A DNA stretch of 64,000 nucleotides from Aphidius gifuensis (taxonomy: Eukaryota; Arthropoda; Insecta; Hymenoptera; Braconidae): NCBI RefSeq assembly GCF_014905175.1, contig NC_057790.1, positions 22,780,469 through 22,844,468 of the forward strand, given 5' to 3'. The notes below the pieces were generated by a model. The model saw nothing but the letters and a program-made list of their open reading frames with translations, was not told where the DNA came from and did no database searches. Numbering within the stretch: the first letter of the stretch is position 1; each line of letters begins with the position of its first letter. Of this stretch, positions 1-12,222 are shown one piece after another. The position numbers were made by a program, and so were the translations under genes.

Positions 1-3000
1 TTCGATTAGTTTCTTACTATACAAAATTCAAAGACAACGAGAACGATTATATGCATAAAACTATCGTCTTTTGGTGAACTTAGTGGATATATAATATCAA
101 GATGGAAAATGACAGTGCGAAAAGCTCAATGTGCTCGTTTCATTATTCATTTCTCGTACAGTGCTCTGAGATTTTGTATATAAAATATTCTTCCAAGGGT
201 CGTTGTCCTTTTCAGTTGAATACCTTCAAAAGCCATTATAATAATTTTCATTATAAATATATCTATATAGACATTTATATATAATTCATAGATTAAAGTA
301 TATTTTTATCAATTCAAAATATATGTACATACATCTATTATTTATATATATTTTAAAAAAACTCCTCTGGCTAATAAAATTTATATGAACAATTTACTGT
401 GCTCTGAAAAAATAAATAAAATTAATTATTGTGATGCTTTATTTATCGATGATAAAAACATGGTAATTAAATTAGCATAAAAAAGAATTTAAAAAAAAAA
501 TAAAATGGGGAAAAAAATAAATAAATAAATAATAAAAAAAAACTGAGGGTGGCTGGGGATTTATTTGAATTTGAAACAACATTTATAAATTGTAGGTGTT
601 TATCGTTTTCATCGAAATATTCTGTATATATATTTTATTATTTTTATTATTTTTATTATATATACAAAACATGGTATGACATATTAATGTGTAATAATAC
701 AAGGAGGATGCGGGTTTACCGATTGACTCGAAGCACTGTGGTCAATCTCCGATTACTGAGAACGAAAATCATATTCGTTTCGCCATTGCAAACACCTATA
801 TATTCCCAGCCTATACTTTGCCATTTATTTTTTATTTATTTATGCTTTTTTTTTCTTCTCTCTTGCTTACTCAACAACAAAAAAAAATTAATAAAAATAA
901 ATTACCTGACCTCTCTTGTCACACATAATACTTGTCCATGTATATGCCTATCGATTGTGTGAATGTATGTATTATCCAAGTCGCCATGTACATTCTCAAT
1001 TACACTATGTACAAGCTGCATATCAGACCCAACTTTTCTCAGCAAGTATTCGTTTTTTTTTTCATCTCAAATTCGTGGTGTGTCTCGTATATATCACAAG
1101 AGAATTTAATTTTCCCATGGACCTCAATTCTTCTTTATTTATTTTTTTTTCTTTACACACTCTGTTATTTTTTATTCTTTTAGTTTTTTTTTTCTTTTTT
1201 TTTCATTTGCTTTTCCTCTGTACTCGATTATGATCCGATAAGCTGCCATCTGGGAAACGAGAATGTCGATTGGAAAATGGATTTTGCGGACTCGGTGAAA
1301 ATCTCAACGATATGAGAGATTTTTTTTTGAATCAGCTTTTCCTTCCTCTAAAGAATAAAAAAAAATAAAATAAATTGAAATACAAGAGTGAGGGGGATAT
1401 GAAAAAAAAAATAAAAATTATGTGATACATAAAATACATTACATATTGAAAGTTTTTTTTTATTTTTTTTTATTTTACTTATTACATCTTTTTGATAGCG
1501 AAGCAAAGACGAAAGAGCACCAGGCTGGTCAAAAGATTGAGGCACTTTGTAGCGGGCAATCATCAGCAGAAGGAAGGTAATCGAAGCGGTAACAGAAAGT
1601 CTCATATTATATATATATGAAAGTATATATAATATGTGATATATAAAAAATATTGAGTAGAGTTTGTGAGGCATTATACAAAGTATATATAGAGGCAAAG
1701 GGTTGGTATGAGAAATAAGAAAAAAAAATAGACACGCGACGTTAAAAACGGTGGACAAAAACCGGTTATTTTTTAGCTGCTGGTGCTTGCTCTTCTTTTA
1801 CCCCACTATGTTTAACTATATATATATATTTACTTCATGAAGAGCCGCTAGCATTTTCTGTCTTTATCTCTTGGGAGCCACGCGAACGAGCTAAGAAAAC
1901 GACTTGATGCACCTGCACTTGCTACAACCCTACCTACCTCTTGGATTACTATATATACATAAACTACTTCTTCTTTCGTTTATTTATTATTATTCTTTTT
2001 TTTCATTATTATTTCTTCTTTTTATTTTTCTTCATGGTCTTGCTCGTTTTTAGTTTCTTCCTTATTCATCTGATGATATTTCATTGCAATATCTTCTCTT
2101 TTTATTGCCCTCCTATAGTATTTTTTTTTTTATTCTTCATTTGCTCACTATGTAGCTGTGGTTGAACCTGCCAGCCGTCTTCAGACCGGTCCACCGAGTC
2201 CATTACACAGAGGAACTTGTCCATAACGCCTCAGGTTATCATCTGCAGAAGCCAATCTCACACTGTACCAAAGACCAAACGACTCACAACTTCTCTTTAT
2301 ACCAAAGTAAACCGCTTCGTTTCTTTACTTACTTTATTTTATATATATTAATCATTTTTTATCATTTTACTCGATTTCGAATTGGTTGTTTTTTTGTCAT
2401 TTCCTTTCTGTTTTTTGTCTTACAATTTATATTTTTTTTATACTTAATTTTAATATAGTTTTGTGTTTACATGACTGGGCTTAATACACTTAATATCACT
2501 GTGATGATTATTTAAAAAAATATATATTAAAATTTATCATTGAAAATTAAATTCGTTTTTAAATGCATGCATCTGTGTTGGTGTTATATAGGAAATTCAT
2601 TATTAACTTGATTGTTTTAATCAATAATCTCATTGTGTCCTAAATAACATCCTTCATTAAAATATATACATGCTCTTATGATTTTCTGAGCTTAATCATT
2701 AAGCTGTTTTATTTATAAGTACCTGTGATTATATACTCCAATATAATCTTGAGAACTTATTTATATCTCAATGTTGCTTGACTTTCTTGATGATTACACT
2801 CTGTCACACGCTCTTAACCTTTTTTTTTTTTCTTCTTATTACTCTCCCATTTATATAAATCTATTTATGTCATGATATAATGTGTTAAATATTGTTCATC
2901 ATCAAATTAAATTCAATATTCCATTTTCGATACATATTTTATTATATTTATAAAAGATACAAACTCTTTTCACAAAACTCTCATTTTATGGAAAAATAAT

Positions 3001-3119
3001 AATGGTATTGTAAAAAAAAAAAAAAAAAATATCCTTGGTTCTATGCTTGAATGAAATCTTCTCACGTATGTATAAATATAATATATAAAAAAGTGGTAAT
3101 AAAAAAAATAAAAAGTAAA

Positions 3120-3480
3120 TAAAATAAGCGAGGTCAAATTAAACCGAAGGAAGTCCGGGAGAACTGCTGATGAGGAGTATGAGAAGGAGTCAGTGGTAGA
3201 CACGTAATTGCGCATTAGGTCGTAGTTGTAATCCATTGGATGAATGAACGAGGGGATATGTATATATGATGCTGAAACCACAGGTGAACATGGTTAATGA
3301 GTGAGATGAAAGATTTAGCAGATGGAAAATAAGAGGTGAGAAGGAGAAGTGACAGGATCTGAAAAGTGAGATGGAATGAACGGAATATATATCGGGAGAG
3401 GAGGAGGGAATCAAAGTTTGAAATATAATGTTGGCCAAAGAGAAGTCCAGAGTGCGCGAGTTTGATGGCATATAATATGA
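3120..3480. other. Purine-rich island on the plus strand
   Basis: For about 300 bases the plus strand is dominated by G and A, with many GAGA, GGAG and AAGG blocks (for example around 3310-3350 and 3390-3410), unlike the surrounding A/T tracts. Open frames on the minus strand here read as Ser/Phe/Tyr-rich sequence without a recognisable domain. GAGA-rich stretches in insects can bind GAGA-type factors, so a regulatory element is possible. A simple purine-biased tract is equally possible. Confidence 0.3.
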
Positions 3481-4470
3481 AAGGGGGGTAAAGGAAGAAA
3501 ATATCATATATGTATATATATAAAATGTAGCAAACTGAGGAGATGAAAGCAACCAAGTGTACAGTCATGAATCCACGATGATGCCTTTGCATATGCCTAT
3601 ATAGATAAAACCGGTCGAACACATCAAAGTTAAAAAAAGAGAAAAAAAAGTGATGATGATGATCAGGTTGAAGGTGCACACACACACAAGCAAACATTTT
3701 CAACTTGTTACACAAAGTTTACTAAACTTATAAGAAGCTAAAATGCCATGGTGAATTCAAGTGTAATCGTTTTGAGACACGAAAACTTTTACATATGTGT
3801 ATACATGTTTACAAATACAAAGTTGTATATAAAACATGTATTTATAATTTTATATGTGAATATATAAAACATGAATGAGGTAGATATAAAAAAAAAAAAT
3901 ATATAAAATAAAATTTCATGACATTATATCGATGAGAAATCTTGTCTTAATTTTTTATTCATTAATCACTAATATAATTATAATTCCAAAAATTTTATAT
4001 TCATTTTAAATATATACATGGGATAATTACAAAAAAAAAAAAAAAAATAAATAAAAATTTAATATATTAAAATATTGATTTATGGTAATTATATTATTGT
4101 GTAAGATTTAAAAAAATTATTTTCTTTTTCTAAATAATTTTTGGTATTTTATTATTTTGTTTCTTGGAAATAAAAAAAAAAAAAGTTTTATTTGTAAAAA
4201 ATAATAATTATGATGTTAGATTTTATCGTTATAATATTTTTTTATTTTGTGAATTAAAAATTAACATTATTATTATTGATAAATAGTTTAAATTTATTTA
4301 TTATTTTATTAGTTGGTGGTTAAATTGACTGGATTGTGTAGATTAGAATATTCTTGATAAGTTGAGTGTGTTTGTTGGATATCGATATGACAGGAAGATA
4401 CGTGTTGGATTTACAAGTATCAGACGTTATGGTATTAAAACTTGACCCGTTCAAATGTTATGTGGCTTCT

Positions 4471-4507
4471 TCATCATCATCATAATAATAATCATCATCA
4501 TCATCAT
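4471..4507. repeat. Compound trinucleotide microsatellite (ATC/ATA)
   Basis: Tandem TCA units change to TAA units and back to TCA units over about 37 bases. It lies outside any coding region I can support. Confidence 0.8.
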
Positions 4508-5053
4508 ACGCAGATGGTGAATGAAACTTTCTTGCTAGGCTTATATACCTCCTCATAATTTACATCAACAATATTTATATATTTTTTATGATATTATCAC
4601 TTGAATATCAAGTAGCTAGATGATATTATTTAATTCCTTTAAAAAAATAAACAAATTAATAATCAGTTATCTTGTATGAATTTCAGTTATACAAATATAT
4701 TTTTTCTTTTATTTTAAAAATGCTTTGTCATGAATTGTTTGATCAAAGAGTTTGCTTTTAAATTAGTCTTGGCTTTGATTTTGAATTATCACGTAATTGA
4801 GAAGACTGAAAAATAACTATCTCATTTACGGATTAATTTATTTTTTATTTTTCTCAATAAATATTTTTATTTATTATTTGTATTATATATACAAAAACCG
4901 CGGGAAAATAAAAATTAATAAAAAAAAAGTTTCAACAGTTACGGCTCGGTCGTTTCTTGATTTTTTTTTTTGGATTAGCAACGAACGATGACGATACCTG
5001 AATTGTCCTGATGGACTCGCTGTATTTTATTGTATATAAATGTTTATTTTAAA

Positions 5054-5098
5054 GTTCCGAAGGAACGTGGGAAGTTGTCAGACCGCGGAAGCCGGTCT
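5054..5098. repeat. Two adjacent short hairpins
   Basis: GTTCC-gaa-GGAAC (5054-5066) is a perfect 5-bp inverted repeat with a 3-base loop. Thirteen bases later AGACCG-cggaagc-CGGTCT (5080-5098) is a perfect 6-bp stem with a 7-base loop. Both sit in a short G+C-rich patch inside very AT-rich DNA. The structure is seen directly; any function is unknown. Confidence 0.45.
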
Positions 5099-8000
5099 CT
5101 ATCAAAAGTTTATATACCAAATAACATTTATATATAAATATATAAAAACACATATAGGGATACATAAATTAAATCAAAATAAATTATAATTATTCTTAGT
5201 GATTTCCGGTCTTAGTTTGCAGGTGATTTGAGAAAATGGCAAAAATCCATTAACCAGAATCTATTTGTATATGTGAATATACTCATTCACTATACAAATA
5301 CATTTCTTGTTTTTTATAGTTTATCTTATTAATTATATTTGAAAAAAAAATCAAGTTTTTATTTTTTTTTTTAATAATGTGGATACCAATTTACATTACA
5401 TAAAAAACTTGTGTGTGTTAGGGCGTGAATGTCGTGAACATGTATTTAAAGAGATATAATTTTCTACAAAAGAAAATCAGAGTTTTGCGATCAGATGAGT
5501 AAATTTTTAAATGATAATTGCTTCACTTATGTTTCAAGGACATCGCGTGGTTAACTTGTTTTTAACATATAGTAAAACAGGTAAATCAGAGCATATAATA
5601 TATACTTGAACGTGTTGGGTAAATATTAGCTATTTACTTTGATACAATTCAAGAAAATTATAAGTAAATAAATTACATTTTTTTTACTTTATTAAAATTG
5701 AATAATATTTAATAATATTCATCGTAATAATATTGTCACTGTAAATTAAAAATATATAAATTACTCAATTTTTAAAAGTCTTTTAGAACAATAATTAATT
5801 TATACAATAATGTAAAATAAATGTCGCATGATAATTATAATTAAATTTATCATTTATTTATTTATTAATTTTTTTTTTCATTGGTAAAATTTTTTGAGCC
5901 ACGTGTTATCTTTTTCATACACTTAATAATGTATTTCTTTGATGTTCTTGCACATCGCGATGCGGCGATATAACACTGTTTATCTCAGGTTTTTTTTTTT
6001 TTTTCACAAAGATGGTTATATACACGTAATTTTCTTTCATAGACCCTCCGTAAAAGTGCTTCATCCCTGCCGCTCATTTAATATTTATCAACGAGACGTT
6101 CTCTTGAGACTCTTTGGCCCGAATTCTCACTCTACTTTCACTCTAACTCCTTTTCCCATCATCTTCTTCTTTTTTTTTTTACTGCTTTTTTTTTTACTTT
6201 GGCATCTGTTACTTTTCTCGCGACTGTACTTTATTTGATAAAATTCAAGATGTTATTCTATTTTTGAAATATAAAAATAAATGAAAAAAAAATAAATAAA
6301 TACACCTGAGTGTGTGTGTATTAAAAAAAAAAAAAAAAAAGAAGAGAAGAAACAGGATTAAAAGAAAGATATAATGATGTTGATGAATATAATATGATTT
6401 TTCATTTATCATATTATTTTTCAATAAAACGAGTTTTGTATAAAAGACATATGCGTGTAAGAAAGATCTTTCCCACAAGAACCCAAAACAAGACTACATT
6501 TAGTTCACCTTACGTTTTTACATCAACAGTGAGAAAGCGAAAAATATACTGAGGTTTTTTTTTTTTTTTAAAAAAAAACAACAAGTGAGAAGGAAACTTG
6601 CTTGCCTCGAAAAGTAAAGTTGGCTGGACCCTTTTTGTCTTTCTATATACACTTGTAACCACAAACATATATCAGAAGTTGGTCTTTGAGTGTGCATGAT
6701 GATGGCCATCTTACCAATGCCACTAACACTAATATACATCTCGAATACACAACCAGAACTGCACTGATTTTTTCCTCCTTTTATTGTACCATCAAACAAA
6801 TATAAAATCAAAAAAGAAAAAAATTCTTATTCACTTTTTTTTTCATTCATCTTTTCTTCAACATAAATCTACAATTTTTCATTATTCATTTTTAATTCTA
6901 TTGTTTCATATATATAAAATTTTTTTTCAAAGTTAAGTATATAATTATTAAAATTATTCTTTCAAAAATCCAACAGTTGAATTAAAATAATTATAACAAA
7001 GTTTTTTTTTATTTTTTTTCGTTTGTCTAAACTTTATTTTATCAAAGTTATAATTATTGTTTTTGAATAAAATTAATTGTAATAAATTTTGTTTTTGTTG
7101 GAGTGTTGATACAATTGTATATGTACATTGTAAACAATGACAAAAGAGCTCGATTGTGAAGGGTTGAATAAATGTTTTGAGGGTCAACGAGAGAGGTAGA
7201 AAAAAAATAATAAAATTGAGTATGTCTGATATTCACTTCGTTAACAAGCTAAACAATAACACTGGACGTTGAACATGTTGAATAACTCTGCAACACATGG
7301 AAATTCATTAATTCGTGTGTGTATACTTTTTTTTTTTTTTTTACTCTAATTTTTTATTTGTTTTTTTTTGTTTTTACAATCCTCGTGCAATTAACTTTAT
7401 ACCGGTATATTAAAGAAAAACTCGTTACGTAAAATACAAAACGAGTGATATGGAGATTAATTCAGTGCTATATGTTATTTTGCAATGCGTCCTTTTGCAC
7501 ATATGACCAACAGATTTAACTTTGCAATGAGAGAGAATGAACAAATAATAAAAAATAGAAAATTTGACAAATAAAAAAAAATAATAAAAAAGGGTGAAAA
7601 GCTCGCATGTATCATTTAATCTGACATGTAAAAAATGCGCTTTTAGCAACACAAGAGTAAACATCAGCTTCGTCGCCATACATTTTTTTTTTTTTTTTTT
7701 ATTATATATACACTTTTTTTCTCTATTAATTATAAATGTATATTTATTTTTTTTATCCTTTTAATTTTGTTTTATCTATTTTTTTTTCAAAAATGTAATA
7801 TATATAAATATTTTTTTTTTTTTTTGGTCAACAAGAATAATTCGCATCTCTATGAACACATTTTTTGTGATTTAAAAAAAAAGAGTAATATAATAAAATA
7901 ATAATTATTTTTTTTTTATCTGGTAAACCTCAGTGTCACATGGTTTATGAGGTATATTTTAGTTTTTTTATGACGTTACCGGTGACCTCATTTACATCGT

Positions 8001-11000
8001 TACGTCAAACGTTCTGAAAAATTTAGCATCATGCAGTTTTGTATTCATAGCTTGTTCATTCTTTCTTGGTTATAATAGCCAACTAAAAACCACCTTTGTT
8101 CTCAGTTTATTTATCTTTATTTTTAAATTTATATTTCATTTTGTAGTCTATTAATTTTCTCTACTGTTAGAATTAATTTATTTTAATTTTTTTTTATTAA
8201 AATAATACCACAAGAATTTGTAATATTTCTAATCTTCAATTATTTTTTTTTCACATATAACTAGGGATAATAGAATGTGTTTGAATATGTATTTTAATTA
8301 ACATAATCAAAATAGGCTGATGAAAATATTAGTGTTGTTGTTGATTCGATCTGAGCAGTAGTGCATTAATATTGATACTCAAATAGATGATGTTCATAAT
8401 GATGATAATGATGTTGTTGCTGATGAAGATTATAAGGATGAAAATAACTATAAAATACTCTGTTAATCCACAGCTTATCATACATACATTTTAATATTCT
8501 ATCTTTAAATAACAACTACTGTTGCAATTTTAAAATTAATATTCTTGATTTTAATATTTATTTAAAAATATCTCTGATAATAATAATTTATTTTTCAACT
8601 ATAAAAATATAGTGACAATTTATTATTTTATACCTTCATATAAAATGTATATTTAAATATAATTTATATAACTACAAGTGTCTATAAAAGATAAAATATA
8701 TGTATGAATAAATAGACAGAAAAAAAAATCTATTTTACAACTAGTCACATATTACAACACGTTGATGCAGTTTGCCTGAGTCAATCGTAAAAACTCAGTT
8801 TATCCTTACACGTTTTTTTTTTCTTGTGAATATTTAAGAAAATCCATAATATTTTCTCAATCACCTGTCGAAGCTTTTTTTAGGGTTGTTATTTTTTTTT
8901 CAAACTTATAAAGTTTTTACCTTTTCATTTCTATATGCATCGGATTTTTTATTTTTTTTTACTACTTTTTATAATAAGTTGAAAACTAGTCTTTCACGAG
9001 GGTCGATGAACGTAACTGCATATTTTATTTCAACCATATATCGTAATATTTGTTCACACGTTTTATACATAATACTTTGATAAATGATAATACTGATAAA
9101 CACTAAAAAGTAAATAGAAAAAAAAAAAAAAATTATTAAACTATACAGCAGAGACATAGAGTAAAAGAAAAAAGTTAATTCCTCGTTGAAAACAAGGTAT
9201 TATTTTTTTGTAGTAAAAAAATTCATTGCTAATTGCATTGTTATAATAGCATGGCTTTTTTTCTTTGTGAATTTCTTTAAAAAATAATCTTAACAGTACT
9301 TTTTTATTTATTCTTATTATATTATTTGTTGGACAAAAAATAAAAATATGGATAAATAATAATAATGGGTAGTATATAGTTTCCAATATTTTAAATAGAT
9401 TTTATTCCCGCAGGTTTGATACCTCATTTAGTTGTAATAATGCCAATACAAGTTAAATTGATATCAAATATAAAAAAATAGACATTGAACTTGACATAAA
9501 CGAGGTTGAAAGAATTTCTTTTTATTTATATTTATTTATTTTCACTCAAATCAAGACACATCATTTATCTCTTTTCACTTGGCTGACATAGATTTATTAT
9601 TCTGTCAAGAACTATGTGTGTATGTATATTGGAAAACTCTTCAATATTAGGTGAAGATATGTTTTTTTTTTTTCTTTTAAATTAAAGTATTAATAATAAT
9701 ACGTTTGGACATATTATTTTTATTAATGATTAACCATACGTCTTCACAAATGTAATTTGTTTTTTTTTTCATTTTTAATATTTCAATATTTTTTTTTGTT
9801 GTTATCTTTTAATTATATATGTAAATTTAAATATACCATCTAATATATTATTTGATACTTTAGATTGTATAAATGTTTATTTCATTATAAATTTAATTAA
9901 AAAAAAAAAAATTAGTACTTTTATTAAATTTATAATTTTTATTTTATTCATTTAATGAATTTAATAATATTTTTTATCGTTTTATTCTGTTTATAAATTT
10001 TTAACTCATGTAGAAATGAATTTTAAAATATTTAATGATTTAAATTAAGTGTTCAAGTAATGCAGCTAAAGTATATCAAGATAAAATTCATATATAATTA
10101 TTATCTTGATTATACTTGTCGACACAGTCACATTGAAATTTCAGTATCTAGCTTTGGTTTTGTGTAACACGCAAAATTTCTTGTATAAATCTGACAACAA
10201 TTGCCACAACATTGTTGTGTATAAATGTAGATTGTAGATGTAGATGAGTGTTGTACAATTCATGTTTATACTGTCTGCATCACTGGCTCATCCATTGATG
10301 CATAAAAATCAACTTGGTCATTCGCAGCTTGCAATGGGTGAAAAGTTCATATACATACAAATAAAAAAAAAAACATGAATAAATAATAGTTACAAAAATT
10401 TTAACAAAATAAACAGTAGAAAATGAAAAAAAAAAGTCATGAAAAACTAAAAACAAATGTACCAACATATACAAAAAAATGAATCAAAGAATGAACGAAT
10501 ATTTCCATTTTTTTTAAAATTTGAATTCATTGAAATATGTGGAATGACTTTTTTCCTTTCATTATTTTTAAAGCTAAGCATTCATGATTTTTTTCATATC
10601 ATGCTAAAAATATCCACACAAAAAATGCGGCATCTATATTTTTTATTTGATAAATATTTTTTTTTTTTTTTTTTCAATACTGCAGCTGCATTGATCATCC
10701 AGAGATTAATGTAAAGCAAATAATAATAACAAATTTAAAAAATTAATTGATACTAGTGGTTAAACAATTTCCTCTTGAAATGTTAAATCAAATATATTAT
10801 TAAATATAAACCAAAAAATATATTGATTTTTGGAATTCTAATTAATATCATATATCAAATACCAAAATGTAAATTATACCATTAAAATTTTCAAAATAAT
10901 ATTCTATATAAACCAGAAATAATTATAAAATATTTTGTCTCATTAAGTTTCATATATCTCTCTTCAAAATTCAAATAGACAAATGAATTTCAAAGTCAAA

Positions 11001-12222
11001 AATCATAATGTTATAAAAGTACAATTAGAATAGAGGTAATATATTTATGAAATCGTGGTTTATATCATATTTCATGAGGTTTTAGCTAGAGGGAAATTGT
11101 GGATTACGGTAGAAATACCTCAAGAGAAATAGCAAACAGATACGCCAGAAGCACTATAGTATCCGTTTGTCGCTTCTCTCTGACGTTATACGCTTTGATT
11201 ATTCCGTTTTGATGGTGACCTTCGTTACTATTCATATATATATATTTATGTAATAATATATATGCAAACATTGGATGTACATAGACATACAAATAGAACA
11301 CTGAACAGACCAATGGTCTTAAAATCAATACATATATATTATTGGCTTGAATCTTGTATCTTGTCTTATTCTGTTTATGTTTGCAACACTTGAAGTCTCG
11401 TAATTCTCGTAATTCAGTTTCACGCAGATCAATCAAACTTAACTACAGGTGAAACTATTCTTCATTGCTATATATATAAAACATGTTCATGCATGTTTTT
11501 CTCAAATTATATCGATTCATCGTGTACAAGAGCGCATTCATGTAGCTCTTCTTGAACCTGTATTTTTAAAAAATAATTTGATATGAAAAATTATTGTGCG
11601 ATGGTAAGCTTGTTGCGTGTTGATGATAAATTTATATACCTAGATAACTATGTTCTGGTTAATATTTTACTAAAGACTCGCAACTGTAATAAATGTATAA
11701 AGTGTATAGTTTTTATCTCTTCCGGGTTCATTTATATATATTTTTTGAAAAAATGAAATATTTTCACGCTTATTTAGGTATGGCCAATTAAGCTTTTAAC
11801 TTCATTTTTAACTATAATCATTATAAATATCTTTTAATCATTTATCAGTACATTTTTTATCGCTATAAATATCATTTAACGAGAGAAAATCATTGTTACT
11901 TTTATTATTATTTACACAATCTTTATTTTAATCTCCTCTTTTCGCCAACTCCAAACATAATGTCAGTCTTTTTTTGTTTTATAGAAAAATGCAACTGTAA
12001 AAGTAGTTGCTATTGTCACTTTTATTTTACGATAATGTACGTTAAATTGTAAAAAAATTTTTTTGTATTAATTTTTTAAAAATATATATTTTTACTCTGA
12101 GCTTTTTTTTGTTTTCAGTCTTTTTATTGCCAGAATGTAACATGCGTTTCAACTGTCATTTTTGTGGAAGCCTCTACTTCTTTTTTTGTCACATTCCTCC
12201 CTCAAAGTCCGGACGAGCAACG

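Larger units (their letters stand above)
1..12100. other. AT-rich non-coding block (5' flank or distal intron)
   Basis: I see no convincing gene here. The block is poly-A/poly-T rich and its open frames translate to Phe/Tyr/Ile/Lys runs with no recognisable domain. Higher-G+C islands stand out at about 1230-1320, 1490-1600, 1830-1940, 2155-2290, 3120-3480 and 5050-5100. A compound ATC/ATA repeat lies at 4471-4507. If the recursive splice site at 22229 is real, this block may be intron or promoter-side DNA of the nephrin-like gene, but that is inference. Confidence 0.6.

Noticed and set aside
12119..12222. Possible C2H2 zinc finger (CHFCG)
   Set aside because: No second His/Cys pair at the right spacing and a stop soon after. 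Kept only as a low-interest splice-signal finding.
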